NCBI GenBank assembly: GCA_011037195.1
Contig: JAAEAF010002683.1
Span: forward strand, 1 to 64,000
Length of the DNA: 64,000 bases
Direction: 5' to 3'
Source of the DNA: Triatoma infestans
Lineage: Eukaryota > Arthropoda > Insecta > Hemiptera > Reduviidae
Shown: piece by piece, positions 35,000 to 47,500 of the stretch
Layout of the letters: each line of letters begins with the position of its first letter
How positions within the stretch are numbered: position 1 is the first letter of the stretch
Position numbers and translations under genes: made by a program
The notes under the pieces: model-generated
The model's database searches: none
What the model saw: only the letters and a program-made list of their open reading frames with translations
Told to the model about the DNA's origin: nothing

Positions 35000-35768
35000 T
35001 ACGATCTGATACGAAATTCATAATTCACACTCTATAGTGTGCCCTCTATTTGTTGCAAACTTGTGAGCAAATTTTACAGCTTTGAAACCATTATCATGTG
35101 AGCTAGTGTTCTTTGCAACTCGAAATGTTGTGTCTTTTTCTTACAATCTATTTTGTTTATAAGTAATAAAAATCATAATCCTCAAGAAATTTTTGAAACT
35201 ACCGTTCCTCAAATTTCTCTCAACAAATCATAGTCACCTCTTTGAAGATATTAATAGTTAGCTATACAACTATTAAAGGATATTAATAGTTAGCTATACA
35301 CTTTATCAAGCGTTTTTACTCCACAAACTTGTTCTGTGTTTCGTTGTATAGTATGACCCATTTAAAAATAAAAAATTCATATTTAATTATTTAAAAAAAA
35401 AAAAGATACCTAAAAAAAACTATTTTGTACTTAAAAACTGTAAATATTTATATAGAAGATTAAGTGTTATTTTTATACAATTTGTAAATAAATGGTAATC
35501 AGGGTATTTTTATTATTAAAATTCAATATATTTTGCGAATACTGTCAAGGTGGAAAAAAAGAAATAAATCTTTATGTACAGGTATGTGCTTTCTAATAAA
35601 ATGTCAAATCAAAACTGAATTATTTGTGTGTATAAAAATCATTACTTTATTTCAGTATTGACTTGAAATTATGCGGTTTCTAAAAGGTAAAACAAAAGAA
35701 ATTCTTGAAATGATAAAAATTTCCAGATTTGTTCAGCGTCAGAAAGAAGTGATATACTGAGTATGTAT
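35000..35768. other. Intergenic, short tandem duplication
   Basis: No gene. A 32-bp unit beginning GATATTAATAGTTAGCTATA occurs at 35247-35278 and again, truncated, at 35279-35300. Confidence 0.6.
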
Positions 35769-35769
35769 G

Positions 35770-36000
35770 TAGATGGGTCCGGAATCCTGGATAACTTCTG
35801 GTATTTTATCCGTCGTAGCATGCATACTTCTCGTATTCCTGAATGATTTCGGATTTTCACCCATCATCAGAGCAAATTTATCAGAGAGTTTACATCAACG
35901 TATTGTTTCTGTTGTAAGTGGGGCAGGTTATAAGGTTTTGTTACCCGTGTGTATGTTTAATGACAAAATGGAATTATTATACATTAGAAAATGATATATC
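35770..36000. repeat. Penelope terminal repeat, third copy
   Basis: Shares CTGGTATTTTATCCGTC, CATCATCAGAG.AAATT, GTAATGTTTCTGTT-like and AATGACAAA.TGGAATTATTA words, in order, with 23755-24000. Confidence 0.65.
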
Positions 36001-37059
36001 TCGTTGCTTTTGTATATATAACTAGAGTTTGTAATTACGTACATACGTATACTGTAGTTATCTACAAATTAAAAGTATATTATAAGCGGTAGTAGCACTG
36101 GAGTTTGCCTGGAATTCTTTCCACTGGACTTTTTGTGTAGTATATAATTTCTCATGAAAACAAATGCCGCAGTTGCGAACATCAAAACTATGTTTTGCAA
36201 ATTATATATGTGATTTGTGTGAATATAGGTATCACATTGTTCATTGTTGTTAAGAGAATGGGAAACCAGAAAGTGATGCTTAGATAATATATCTCTTATG
36301 AAACAGGTGCAATGCAAACTTCAGAACAAATTGAAGAAATAAAAGAATGTTGATTTCTTTATAATCATCTAATTATTTGCATCGCTAATCCAATTATGAG
36401 CATTTCCCTAAATGCGTTTAGAAGCCGGCCGATTTATCCTTAATGAAGCTTAGTAGTGAATGTTGAGAAAACAAGACATAACTTATTATCAAAGTAACGC
36501 TAAGATTCCTTCAGAAGCAGAATGCTGGAGAAACAAAAAAAGTTAAGCAAAATATTTTCAGTGCTGAAATTAATTTCCAATAAAATAAATTTTTGTGCAA
36601 TCTAATTGACTAAATCACTAAATCTTGAGAAACTCCAAAGTGACCTTTTGTATAATATTTGATTTCTCAGAAAAAAATTAAAAAAGAAACTATTGTGAAA
36701 CCCTGAACATCTTTCTTTCTCTTACTATATTTTTTTCCTTAACGTCCGATGACAGATTTTCTTCATCCATTTTGTGAAATGGATGTGAGATTTTTCACAC
36801 ATTTTGCGTTATTATATTAAATAAAAATAAAAAAACCTGGTGTGAATACTCACACAACTTTCTGTTATTGCAATTTACATAGTACTGACAAATTTCCTTC
36901 ATACATGTAATTTTTCTAAATTTACATATTTAGCCGGGAGATTTACATATTTAGCCTAAATTAAAAACGACACAGACCTTCTTTGGGAAGCCTGACCTTC
37001 CATGCTCCGAGACCACCCGTAAAATTTATTGCTAGGTTGAATAAAAGTAAAAAGTCTAT
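36001..37059. other. Intergenic, repeat debris
   Basis: No gene. The 36830-36900 stretch is the head of a dispersed repeat copy (GGTGTGAATACTCACAC then AACTTTCTGTTATTGC), whose end is near 37862; the LINE fragment at 37060-37320 appears to sit inside it. Confidence 0.45.
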
Positions 37060-37061
37060 AA

Positions 37062-37320
37062 GTTTTTTTTTTTTATCATCCAACGCCAACTGTTAGCAAT
37101 TTAGCCATTCTGTCGCGGGTACCAATATAAGAGAGCCCTAGTGTAATAGGGGTCTTGTCCGGCGGCATACTCACGCTGCTGGTATAGAGCTTGGCACACA
37201 GCAAGGTGCTCACCGTTCAGTGTGCCATCGTTGCAAAGCGGGCATCCAGCACTTCGCACCACTCCAATCCTATGCAAGTGCTCGCGTAGGTAGTCATAGC
37301 GAGTCGTCATTCTGAAATTG
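37062..37320 (-). pseudogene. LINE ORF2 3' end with poly-A
   Basis: The - strand frame 37310-37101 reads DYLREHLHRIGV, then CPLCNDGTLNGEHLAVCQAL, the C-terminal zinc finger of I/Jockey/R1-type LINEs. It is followed by a short 3' UTR and a T-run at 37062-37073 that is the poly-A tail on the - strand. It is a short 5'-truncated insertion, unrelated in detail to the 9328-15598 element. Confidence 0.7.
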
Positions 37321-37479
37321 GAGTGAACACACGCCGAAGTAAGTGACTAGGGATCGCACGATCTAACAGAGTAGCCCAAGTGTACAAAGATTATATAAGT
37401 TTATTATTACACTAAGTTCGAAGGAACTCTTGGTATCTTATCATTTCTCTTGGTAAATTGAAATCGTTTTGTAAAGACG

Positions 37480-37865
37480 CACTTCCCGTAAAACGATTTT
37501 CTTCAAATTGGGAATTCGAATTAATATTATTTCTCAAACAATGAATTCTTATTAATATTATTTAGTGACAGAATTCTATAAATATAATGAAACGGCACTT
37601 TAGAAAAAGTCTAACTTCATCCTTTATGCAGAATCCCATTGAAATGAACTTTCCCGGAAAAATGGCAAAATAAAAATTGCAGCTCTTTACACGAGAGTTG
37701 CTATTATTAATTTCAAAGAAAATCGTTAGAGCCATTTTCGAGAAAATAGCAAAAAAATGAGAAATGTATTGAGTGAAGTGGTACTTCCGATTGACCGATT
37801 TTGACTAACATGTCTGAAATTGGAGACAATTGAAATACTTCCACTTACAGCAGTAAGAGAAAATA
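37480..37865 (+). repeat. Dispersed repeat family copy (distal part)
   Basis: Carries GTTAGAGCCATTTTCGAGAA and ends GAAATACTTCC...CAGTAAGAGAAAAT near 37848-37863. Confidence 0.6.
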
Positions 37866-37919
37866 ATAAAGACAATAGAAATACATTAATTCATGCCCAG
37901 GCAATTTTGTAGTAAAAGG

Positions 37920-37929
37920 TTTATTTATT
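37920..37929 (-). terminator. Candidate Plod polyadenylation signals
   Basis: Two overlapping AATAAA hexamers on the - strand, about 505-515 nt past the Plod stop. They are the first strong pair I saw, but cleavage there is unproven. Confidence 0.35.
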
Positions 37930-38434
37930 ATATACCAAGTAAGTTTGGTATCTAATTATAATAAAAAAATACAAATAAAAAATTAAATAATTAATAATAT
38001 TTACAAATTATTACTTTAGTATTCTGATTTCTCTTTTTTCTAAGAAGGAAGAATGAAAACTTACCAAGTATTAGTAATATATAAATTAGAAATTTGTTTT
38101 TCTTAAGTGAAAAAATTTCACCTCTCAGAAATACAGATTATTACATAGTTCGTTGAAACATGTTTTTTATCTATGAAATCATAGATTTACTTATCCAGCA
38201 TTTATATCAATCAAAATAAAGTAATGGCAGTGCTTTATATCGGATTAGAAGTCTGTGAAAACAGAAATCTTATATATTAAGTTATATATGAGTTATAATT
38301 TTCATTATTGAAATATAACCGATAATGTTGTTATTAATAAAGACCACTTACTCAGACAAGAAATTTATCAGTCAGACGAAATCCTCTTCAAATATGTACC
38401 TATATATAAGCTAATTCAATAAATAAAATTAAAA

Positions 38435-38590
38435 TCATGGATCAACAAATGATATCATTATATATCGTGTTCCCGATGTAACACGAAGTCCCTCATGATA
38501 ATGGGTAAGTCTACCAGGATGCATCAAAGTCCAACCAACTTTTGTATCAGTCACTGAACAATTGTATCTGAGAAAATGGCAACCACCTCC
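38435..38590 (-). CDS. Plod: Plod exon 16, C-terminus
   Basis: Acceptor TTTTTTAG, stop TGA at 38437-38435. Encodes [27 protein letters not shown] with the distal iron His, GTRYIM with the 2-oxoglutarate Arg, and the family's ending SFVDP. Confidence 0.94.
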   Translation of the reverse strand, partial: GGGCHFLRYNCSVTDTKVGWTLMHPGRLTHYHEGLRVTSGTRYIMISFVDP

Positions 38591-41500
38591 CTAAAAAAAT
38601 AAAAAAATAATAACTCCAATGTTTATGTTTAATTGGGCTGGCCATAAAATAAAAGAGGTGGGACTATACTTGAGTGGACATTGTGGGCGCCCTTTGCTCA
38701 AGCCCTGTAGCGTCAGTTTAAATTTAAATGCATGAGAGGCCCACCAAAACAGTTCTAAAGTCAGTTTTGTTTGAAAAAGATTTCAAATAAAAGTGGTACG
38801 TTTTCACCTTTGCTGTAACATTTCAAGTGTAAAGAAAATCGTTATAGCCGTTTTGGAGAAAAAACCAAAAAAACTCAAAAACCTGCGCTATAAAGTCCAC
38901 ACTTCCAGTTGACCGATTTTCTTCAAATTTGGAATTTTATCAATGCTTCTATGTATCATATTATATAGGGCAGAACCATTCAATGTACTTTAGAGCAAAG
39001 CATACCGCCACTGTTCCCTCATAACCCACCAAAAAATCATGTTTCCCGGGAAAATGTTTCAAATAAAAGTGATAGTTTTTTATGTATGGAGGTAATTTTA
39101 AGAAAATCGTTGGAGCCATTTTCGAGAAAATCGCGAAAACTGAAAAAAATAATTTAGTAAAGGCTCACTCGGTTGATAAATTTTGCCCGAAACCTTCGTG
39201 TCGTATATGGACGTAGTACCTAAACGGAATACCAAGTTTGAACTTCCTGCGATTTTTCGGTGGAAACTCAATTTCGAAAATTTGACATTAGAAGTAAGAG
39301 AAAGTAAAAATGCTACGAAACACATCTTTTTCTCACTTTAATTTATATTATAAATTTTCTCCAAACTTAGAATTTTCATTATTATTTAGTTGGCATCAAA
39401 ATTATTATATAAACTAAAATAACCTACAAAAACGACCATTTTTAGGGGTGTATGGCCTCCCCCAACTACCCACCCCACAACCTGCCTAAAAACAATTTAC
39501 CACGGAAAAATGTTTGAAAAGATGATGACTCTAACCAAATCATTTAGTATACTAAGTTGAAGAAACCTTTTGCAGAAATCAATTAACGACAGAATTAAAA
39601 ACAGTAAAGCCGCACTGATTTTCCAGTGAACCGATTTTCCACTATCCCCGAATTTAGACAATCACACATTTAAATATTATTAATGTTATATAGATTTCAG
39701 AAACCGTGGAATTTACTGAGTTGGCATCTTGAAGAAAACTCCAACGTTACCAGCCGCCCTACCCAAATTTTCTCAGAAAAAATGTTCTAAATAAAAGTAA
39801 TATATATGTATTGTCTGCATATTATATGTATTGTAATATATCTGACGATGGATGAAAAACCGAAAGCGGCCAGGAACAATATAAATATGCATCTACGCGG
39901 ACAAAATCCGCCTGGATTTGAAATCCGGATAAAATCAGTCATTTTCCAGAAATCGCAAAAAACTGAAAAATCCCTTCAATTTCAGCTAACCTATTTTGAA
40001 TTCGATTTTGACCAAAATCTTATTGTCGCGCCCCTTGGTTAAGAATATAAACGAAATAACCCTAGTTGATTTTTTTGCGGTTTTTCCGTTTTTTGAGTTA
40101 TGCTGAATAACACAAACTCAGACAGTATACTACATATATACTCACACAGAGGGCAAAAGCATTTTTTCTTAATCATGACAACTCAAAACAGTGAAAACTC
40201 AATTTTTAAAACTGCTGCGAATGCAATACAACCTATTAAAGAGAAAGTAGACATTATTTAAGAAAAATTTATTTGAAATATGTCAAACTGATTTTTCAAG
40301 TTTGACGCGGAATTTCTTGAGCTAATTTGTAATCGGAGATATTTCTCACATCTATCCTGCTACTAACGACTCAAAAGTTGATCAGAGTAAACGCTGCGGA
40401 GACAATGACCTAAGTGGCTAAAGAGCAATAGGAAATCTGGTTGCGCGATTGACCGAAATCTTACGATTTAGTTTAGTGAATTTGTAAAATGGCAACCGAT
40501 ATAAACTGAATCATCTGCAATTATTTTTATTACTTTTTTAAGTTAAGATGTATTTACATACTCTAACCAGGTTCTAAAACCATTTTCACACTTATAATGC
40601 ATTAATGACCCGTAAATGAAACTTCCTCTTTGAAAACGAAATTTCTAAAATGTGATACAAATGAATATGTCCCTATTGTACCGGTAAGAGAAAGTATGGT
40701 CTCATCTTGGATTTTATGCAGTATTTCGAATCCAAGCACATATTCAGTAGAAGTATGGTGATTAACTAATATCATTTTGAAAGAACCTGCTAAAAGAATT
40801 TAATTTGGGGGACAGATTTATAAATACGAGTCTACCAACTGATGCTTCAATGTATGTATGAACTATATCAGTACCTATCACTACTCTTAATTGATTTGCA
40901 AGAGATACTTAACTGATTGTTTTAATAGAAATTAAATGTTCTGCCACAATTAGCTGATATAAACTTTACTCTAAACGTGCGAAACATGTCTTTAAACGTC
41001 ATGAAACATTTCTTTAAACTGACTGACGGTTTCAATGTTTACTGCGGGGTATACATTTTGAGAGAAATATATATTGGTCATTTGCTTTTTAAGAAGACCT
41101 CAAATAAATATTTTCTAAATTTCTAAAATTTAGTATAAAAATGAAAAATCTTTAGAAGAAATATTGAAATACTTTTCCTGTGGAATCCTTAGTTCAGCTT
41201 CAGGATAGTTTGTTAATGTTAAGATATGTAGATAATTCAATGTATAATTTTGTATGCTAAACTTCTAATATTAAATTTAGAAAGTCAGAAAGGGAAAAAA
41301 GAACTAACCGTATAATCAATTTTTGGCCTGTTGAGAGCAATATTAATGGTGTAAGTGGAAGAATCATGATGTGGTCTCAGAAATGGTTGTTCATCAGGTT
41401 TATAACGAACCACAAAGTTCATCAACGATTTAGGTGGCTGTAAAAAAGAAGGTAAATTGATTTTTTTTTGTTTTATTATTATTTGAAAAATTATATTAGT

Positions 41501-44500
41501 AGAAATGATAACAATGTGATGAATGTCTTCAAACAAAAGCTTACTAGAATTATTACAATCAACTTAAAAGATCTACAAAATGTTCACAATTGCAAGATAA
41601 TGGAATACAGATGAAGAAATGAAATATAAGCATGATTTTGTGATCGTAGTGGGGGGAAAAGCTACTGTGGAATTTGTTTCTCTTTGCTGAACCTTGAGAT
41701 CTGTATGTTTTACGAATTTCAGTATAATAAGGTGCTCGTCAATATGGCGAAGTACCAACAAGCTATAGCTTACCCTGTAAGATAGGGGTGAATGGGCTAC
41801 AACGAAGAACCAGATAGGGATGAATGGGCTACAACTTTGAAGAACCAAGCTTCCCTAAGAGCAAAAACAATCTGAGATCTTAAGTCATCTAAATTCTACA
41901 TTTGAAGTCCATATTTTTGGAAGAAGTATATATTCAAGATTTTAAGTGTCTTCACTCAGCCCAAAAAAGCCCTTTTAAAGGACAGAGGGTCACATCAAGC
42001 TAGACTTGTCGATGCGAATCGTGCGTTAGAAAATGCATGAGTTCCTATACCGCTCATCAGGCTACGCTGTCTAGCTAGCGATTTCTACCAACTTACGCTA
42101 GCTTCTTCGCTCGGCCACCCTATCCTCTCTATATAATCATTCTTCTTACTTAGTATCATTAAATCCAAAGGTGCAAGGAAGTAGAGAGATTATGTTTTCA
42201 ATTTCAACAACAACACAAGGAAGAAACAGTCCGCCATTCAAACAGTTTGAAATGCTGTATCCCTGATTTGTAGGCTATTTGCTATTTATTGCTTAGCAAT
42301 GTTATATATATTCTACTTACATCGTGATAGTAACCAAGGAAAACCCGTTCTTGCAGAGGTCTGATATATTGCTGAAGTATGTAAAGCCAATGTTTTTCTA
42401 ATCCTACTTGGTTCATGTGTATGTCTCGGGTGGGTACATTTTCATATCCACCATTCAGCCGTTCATCCTAAACAAAAGAATTTTTTTTAAACAAAAGAAT
42501 TTTTTTAAAAAAAACAACAGTTCCGAAATATGTCGCCAAAAAATTTCAATATCTATAATGTCATATAAATTAAATATACTTCCTTAAAAGAAAATATTCA
42601 ATTCTGTCCAATAAAAAAGGATCCTGCAAACATTTACGAAATTACTTACATAGTTTGAACCTGATGACCATTTGCCAAATGCTTCCATTATTTCTATGAG
42701 TTCCTTGCAAAATCTTGGAGTCATTACTGGGAACCAGTACACGTCAGGACATGGCTATAAACGAAAGAGGTATTACTTATAATGAGATATTTATCTTTAT
42801 TCATGCGACAATTTTTTTTTTCCAAAAATGGAACTTTGACTCTTTCAGTTTTCCTAATTTTGCTCACATGATTAGAAGGAGCCAACCATACAATATAGTG
42901 AAAATGGAGCTTTTAGAAAAACATAATCAATCCTGGAATTCTCTAAAATAAATTTTCTAAGAAAGATGTTTAAATCAAATTGTTAAGGCCTCTATATATT
43001 TAATAAGGCTATAAAGTTAAAAAAATTGTTGTTTTCCGCTATTTTCGATAAAATGAAGTGATACCTTTGATAATTTGATTTTTTCAATCAAAATCATTTC
43101 CCTCCAAAAAAAATTCAGTTTTTTTTTACATATTTTAGTATTTGTATTTCCTGGTAAAACTCAATTTCCAAAAAATTGATGGAACTTAATAATTCCTCTC
43201 ACAACACTAAGAGAAAGTAATCATAATTGGGATGTTTTTAAAATCAGCATAAATAGGATTATGGATGTCGCAATGTTTGCTATTTGTGGATGAAAATCTA
43301 ATAAATATTGAGGCTTTTAGAAAAAATTGTATACTACTTATCACAAATTTAAAAAACAAAAAAAATGATTTAATGCATATTCCATCTCCATAAAACAGAA
43401 AAAGTAGAATATTATTAAAAATTATATCAATGTTTGCTTAGTTAGTTTCATTAAAACATTTTCACTAAAAATATAAACAAATATTAATTTTTTAATAAAT
43501 TAAAAAAAAATAGTTTAAAACGTCTGCAAACACAATAAAGCTCCTTCCTACTTGGTTTCCATTTATTTTGAAATGGAATTCTGTCCATTTAACAGAGCAT
43601 CTAAATTACTGATCAATAATTATTTCTGAAAAAAAAATTCAAAATCAGAGACATTTTCCGTGGTAGCCTGCTTCATTTTGTGGTCATCGATCGGTTTCGG
43701 GCGTTCGCCCATCTTCAGGATGCGTTTGTGAGACAGTGTGATAACACAGACTTGCACAGAGCAAATTCAGTTTATACAGTGCTCTGTGCAAGTCTGTGTT
43801 ATCACACTGCCTGACAAACGCATCCTGAAGATGGGAGAACGCCCGAAACCGGTCGGTGACGACAAAATGAAACAGGCTACCACGGAAAATGTCTCTGATG
43901 CTTTCCAGCTCTGCGGAACCAACCACCACAACGAAAATTTAAAACATTTCCTTTACCTGTAATGGTACACTATCTGGTTGAAGAGATTTAGAAAAATTTG
44001 GATGTAAATATCTTTGCTCCCAATCCCATTGATTGTTCATTACTTCATAAATTTCTGGATTAGTTAGGAATGGATTAAATGATTCTGGATCTACAAGATG
44101 ACCATAATCTCTACGATTGTCCACAAACATGAATATTCCCTATTTAACAAATATAATTTATAAAAACTTTCCAAATATAATACAAAATTGTGTTAAAACG
44201 GGTGATATTAGTAAAAAAAAATGAGTATGTACTCAACCGAATGTGAGCATAAAATCAACATTTGGGATGGATTATTCACTCTCTTTTCTGCAGAGGCTTT
44301 TATAACAGAACAGTTAATTTCTCTACCGATAATAATCACTTGCACACACCCAATTCCACTTACTTAAGCAGTAGGATCTTATTTTTGAAATTCCATATTG
44401 CGAAATACCACATATAGTGTACTGCAGAAAACGGTCCAAATTTATGGAGAATATCACTGTTGAGCAAATATTCGCTTAATTTATTTTTAACAAATGGAAT

Positions 44501-47500
44501 AAATAGTCCAAACACTTGAACAATGAATATATACTCATTTTTATTCATATCACCCAATATGTCTATATGTTTTGCAATTGTAATGCATACTTTACTCCTG
44601 AGCTGTTTACAAAAAGCCATATCAGGATCCAACGTAGAATCGGTAAAAACATTTTTCAATTTATCCAATAGAGTGCCGTTTATCAAATAACAATGTGTTA
44701 TGTAAGGTACATTCCAAATACCTCTGAAATAATTAAACTCATCAAAATTTGGAATCGATTAACATAGATATCATTTATTACAATATATTTAACATTAGCT
44801 GCAGAGGAGTTTTGTCAATCTACTTAAGTTTAAAGAACAATACTGGCAAATTTTAGGCTCATCTTATTTCCACCTGTTCTCCCTCTATTTTTGCAGGTGA
44901 ATATTAAACAGACTCGCAAGGAACTCTCAAATAGAGTTTCGAGTAGACGAAATTGTTGTACCTTCTTAGATCCACTCTTCAATTATTATATTTACATCAA
45001 CTGTTAACAAATTAATTAATATTAACCTTTTATCATGGTTGACAATATCCATATAATCAAAAGATCTCGCATAGAATCCATCTGAGTTTAATGAACCCCA
45101 AAAATTTGACCAAGCCTTGTATGTTCTTACTAATAATGGAGCCAATACACCTCTAAAAATAATTAATTAATAAAATTATTTAGCAAATATGTAGTTTTTT
45201 AGCACATAAAAAAAATAAAATAATTAAATTATACCTATCAGCCGCTATCAATAACTTTAATACGTCAGGATTGTCTAGATGTGCCACAGAATCCACGTTG
45301 AAGTAATATGCGCATTCTTTCTTTATACAATGGTCACTGAAAGAATTTTAATAAAAAGGTATTTTAATAAATAACCCAACTTAATTTATAAATGGTTTTT
45401 CTAATACAAACATATCCGTACGCAATTACAACTGGTACTATGATCTGGGGATGAGATGATATAATGCTTTCGAAAATTTACTGCGATAAAGTAGAAAACA
45501 TACTACGATAAACGAGATTTCCTCCTTCCGATAAACTCATATTAATTGTACTGTACTCATTCGTTCTCGAATATATACATATATTCCTTCCTTTAACAAC
45601 AAATACAACAGTACCACAGAAACTCTGAAGTCTCAAGACATAACACTTAAGCAGTTTAGACTCCATAATATTCCATATTCTCACCTAAAAATGTCTACAC
45701 TTTACTGGAGACTAAGTATAAAAGGAGCAACCCTAGTTTCATGCAGCGCATTTTACTTTGCATCCATCTGCAATTATATCTTCTAAATACATAAATCTTA
45801 TTCATTAAAAACGATGCAGCTAATAAGAAACTAGCGTAAAGTACAATTCAGGGGATCAAGAGTTCTAGCTGTATGGCATAGTTAAAGAAAGCATAAAATT
45901 CTATAGTGAAATCTGAAAACAGAGCAAAATTCTGGTCGAAACTGTGCCGGATTAACTTAATAGTAAATACTAAAGGGGCTCTGCATCAAAGGTTGAAAGT
46001 TTCTTGACTCTGGTAAATATCATCAGCAAGTTCCATGTTATCTAACCTAAAACAAGCGATAAAGTTCTGTATATGACTGTTTTTTGTATGCATCATTTCG
46101 CGCACATGCCGCTGAATCAAACTTCACAACTTTCCTAAAGACATATCAATGTGTTGACCGTTTATTAATTATCATTTGTAAGTATATACAGTGTATGATA
46201 TCCTATATACTCTAATATTTTTTTGTTCTTGGAATGTCGGCCTAGAAAATAAACTCACTATATCTAGATCTAAGCCTGAATGATATCAAGTTTTGATTAA
46301 GACAGTTTTATATTCATAATTTTTCAATTTTCAGTATATAGTTCCGAGTCCCCGGACTGGTTGCTTCCTGATGACAGTACACTGATAAATATACTTCTTA
46401 AATTTTGATCTCATCTTCATATATATATGTGACCATTTACTTACATTGCTAAATTTCTGGCGTCAGCTTCTTGAATATCACTCACAGGTGTGATCTGTTT
46501 AAAGCTGTTATAATTTTCAGAATTTTTCTCTACCCATTTTGATAATAGTTTCATATGTGCTTTTGCCTACAAATAAAAAAAAAACTGCTAAACTGTTCAC
46601 TACATATTGTGCACGTGAAATAAAGAATAGATAAATCAAAACATATTTACTAACATTATTATACAAAAAGACATGTATCCTTTTTTTTGGAAATGAAAGA
46701 TTGTTAATTTTTTCGAGAAATTCTTCCATAAATGGAGTGTTCCCGGTTACAAATATGGACAATTGAACCACTGGTAATAAATCTTCCTGTAATAGAAAGA
46801 ATGAATTTAATGAAATATTGAATGTAATCCAATCTTGTTTCTACGTTATTCTTGAACATTCCTAAAAAAACTGAAACTACCTTAATTACTTTATCATTAC
46901 AAGCTGTACACCCATGAATTGAATCCCAAGAGTGTGCTAAATAATTTGCTACGGAATTCAAAAACAATTTTCTTGGTCCATTACCATGCAATACAAGTGG
47001 TTTATTCCCGGTAAGTATATTTTCTAAATAGCTTTCATTAGCATCTGTCTCTAATTTTAAATCATCTAAATACAAAATAATCAATTACATTTAGGAAAAA
47101 AGATTAATAACAGGTTTTTTAAGAGTTTTTATCTGTTGTATGAAATTTTAGTACTTACTTTCTGCACCATGGATATTTTGAAAAATTGTAGCCTTATGAT
47201 CTAATCTCATTCTGTATTTTTCACGCAATTCTTTATCCAAAAATAAATTAGTATAGTACAATTGATCATCATCTTTGTTTTTCAAAGGCTTAGAATTCAA
47301 TAATTCGTATAGATCTTTGGCAAAACCTATAAGGCCTGGTAAACAATACACAGAGTAAGCATTATATCATATCATATTATATAACACGTTTTGCTGAATC
47401 ATCTGTTGAAACTAAATTCCATTTTAATAACAAGCATAAGCTATATCTGTTTCATTGTGCTTACCTCCAGAATTTAAATATTTATAAGGAGATTCCGTGA

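Larger units (their letters stand above)
38591..41308. other. Plod last intron, repeats
   Basis: No other gene. Two copies of the dispersed repeat family (38630-39312 and about 39420-40260), with a Penelope-type end sequence at 39838-39905 inside the second. Confidence 0.6.
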
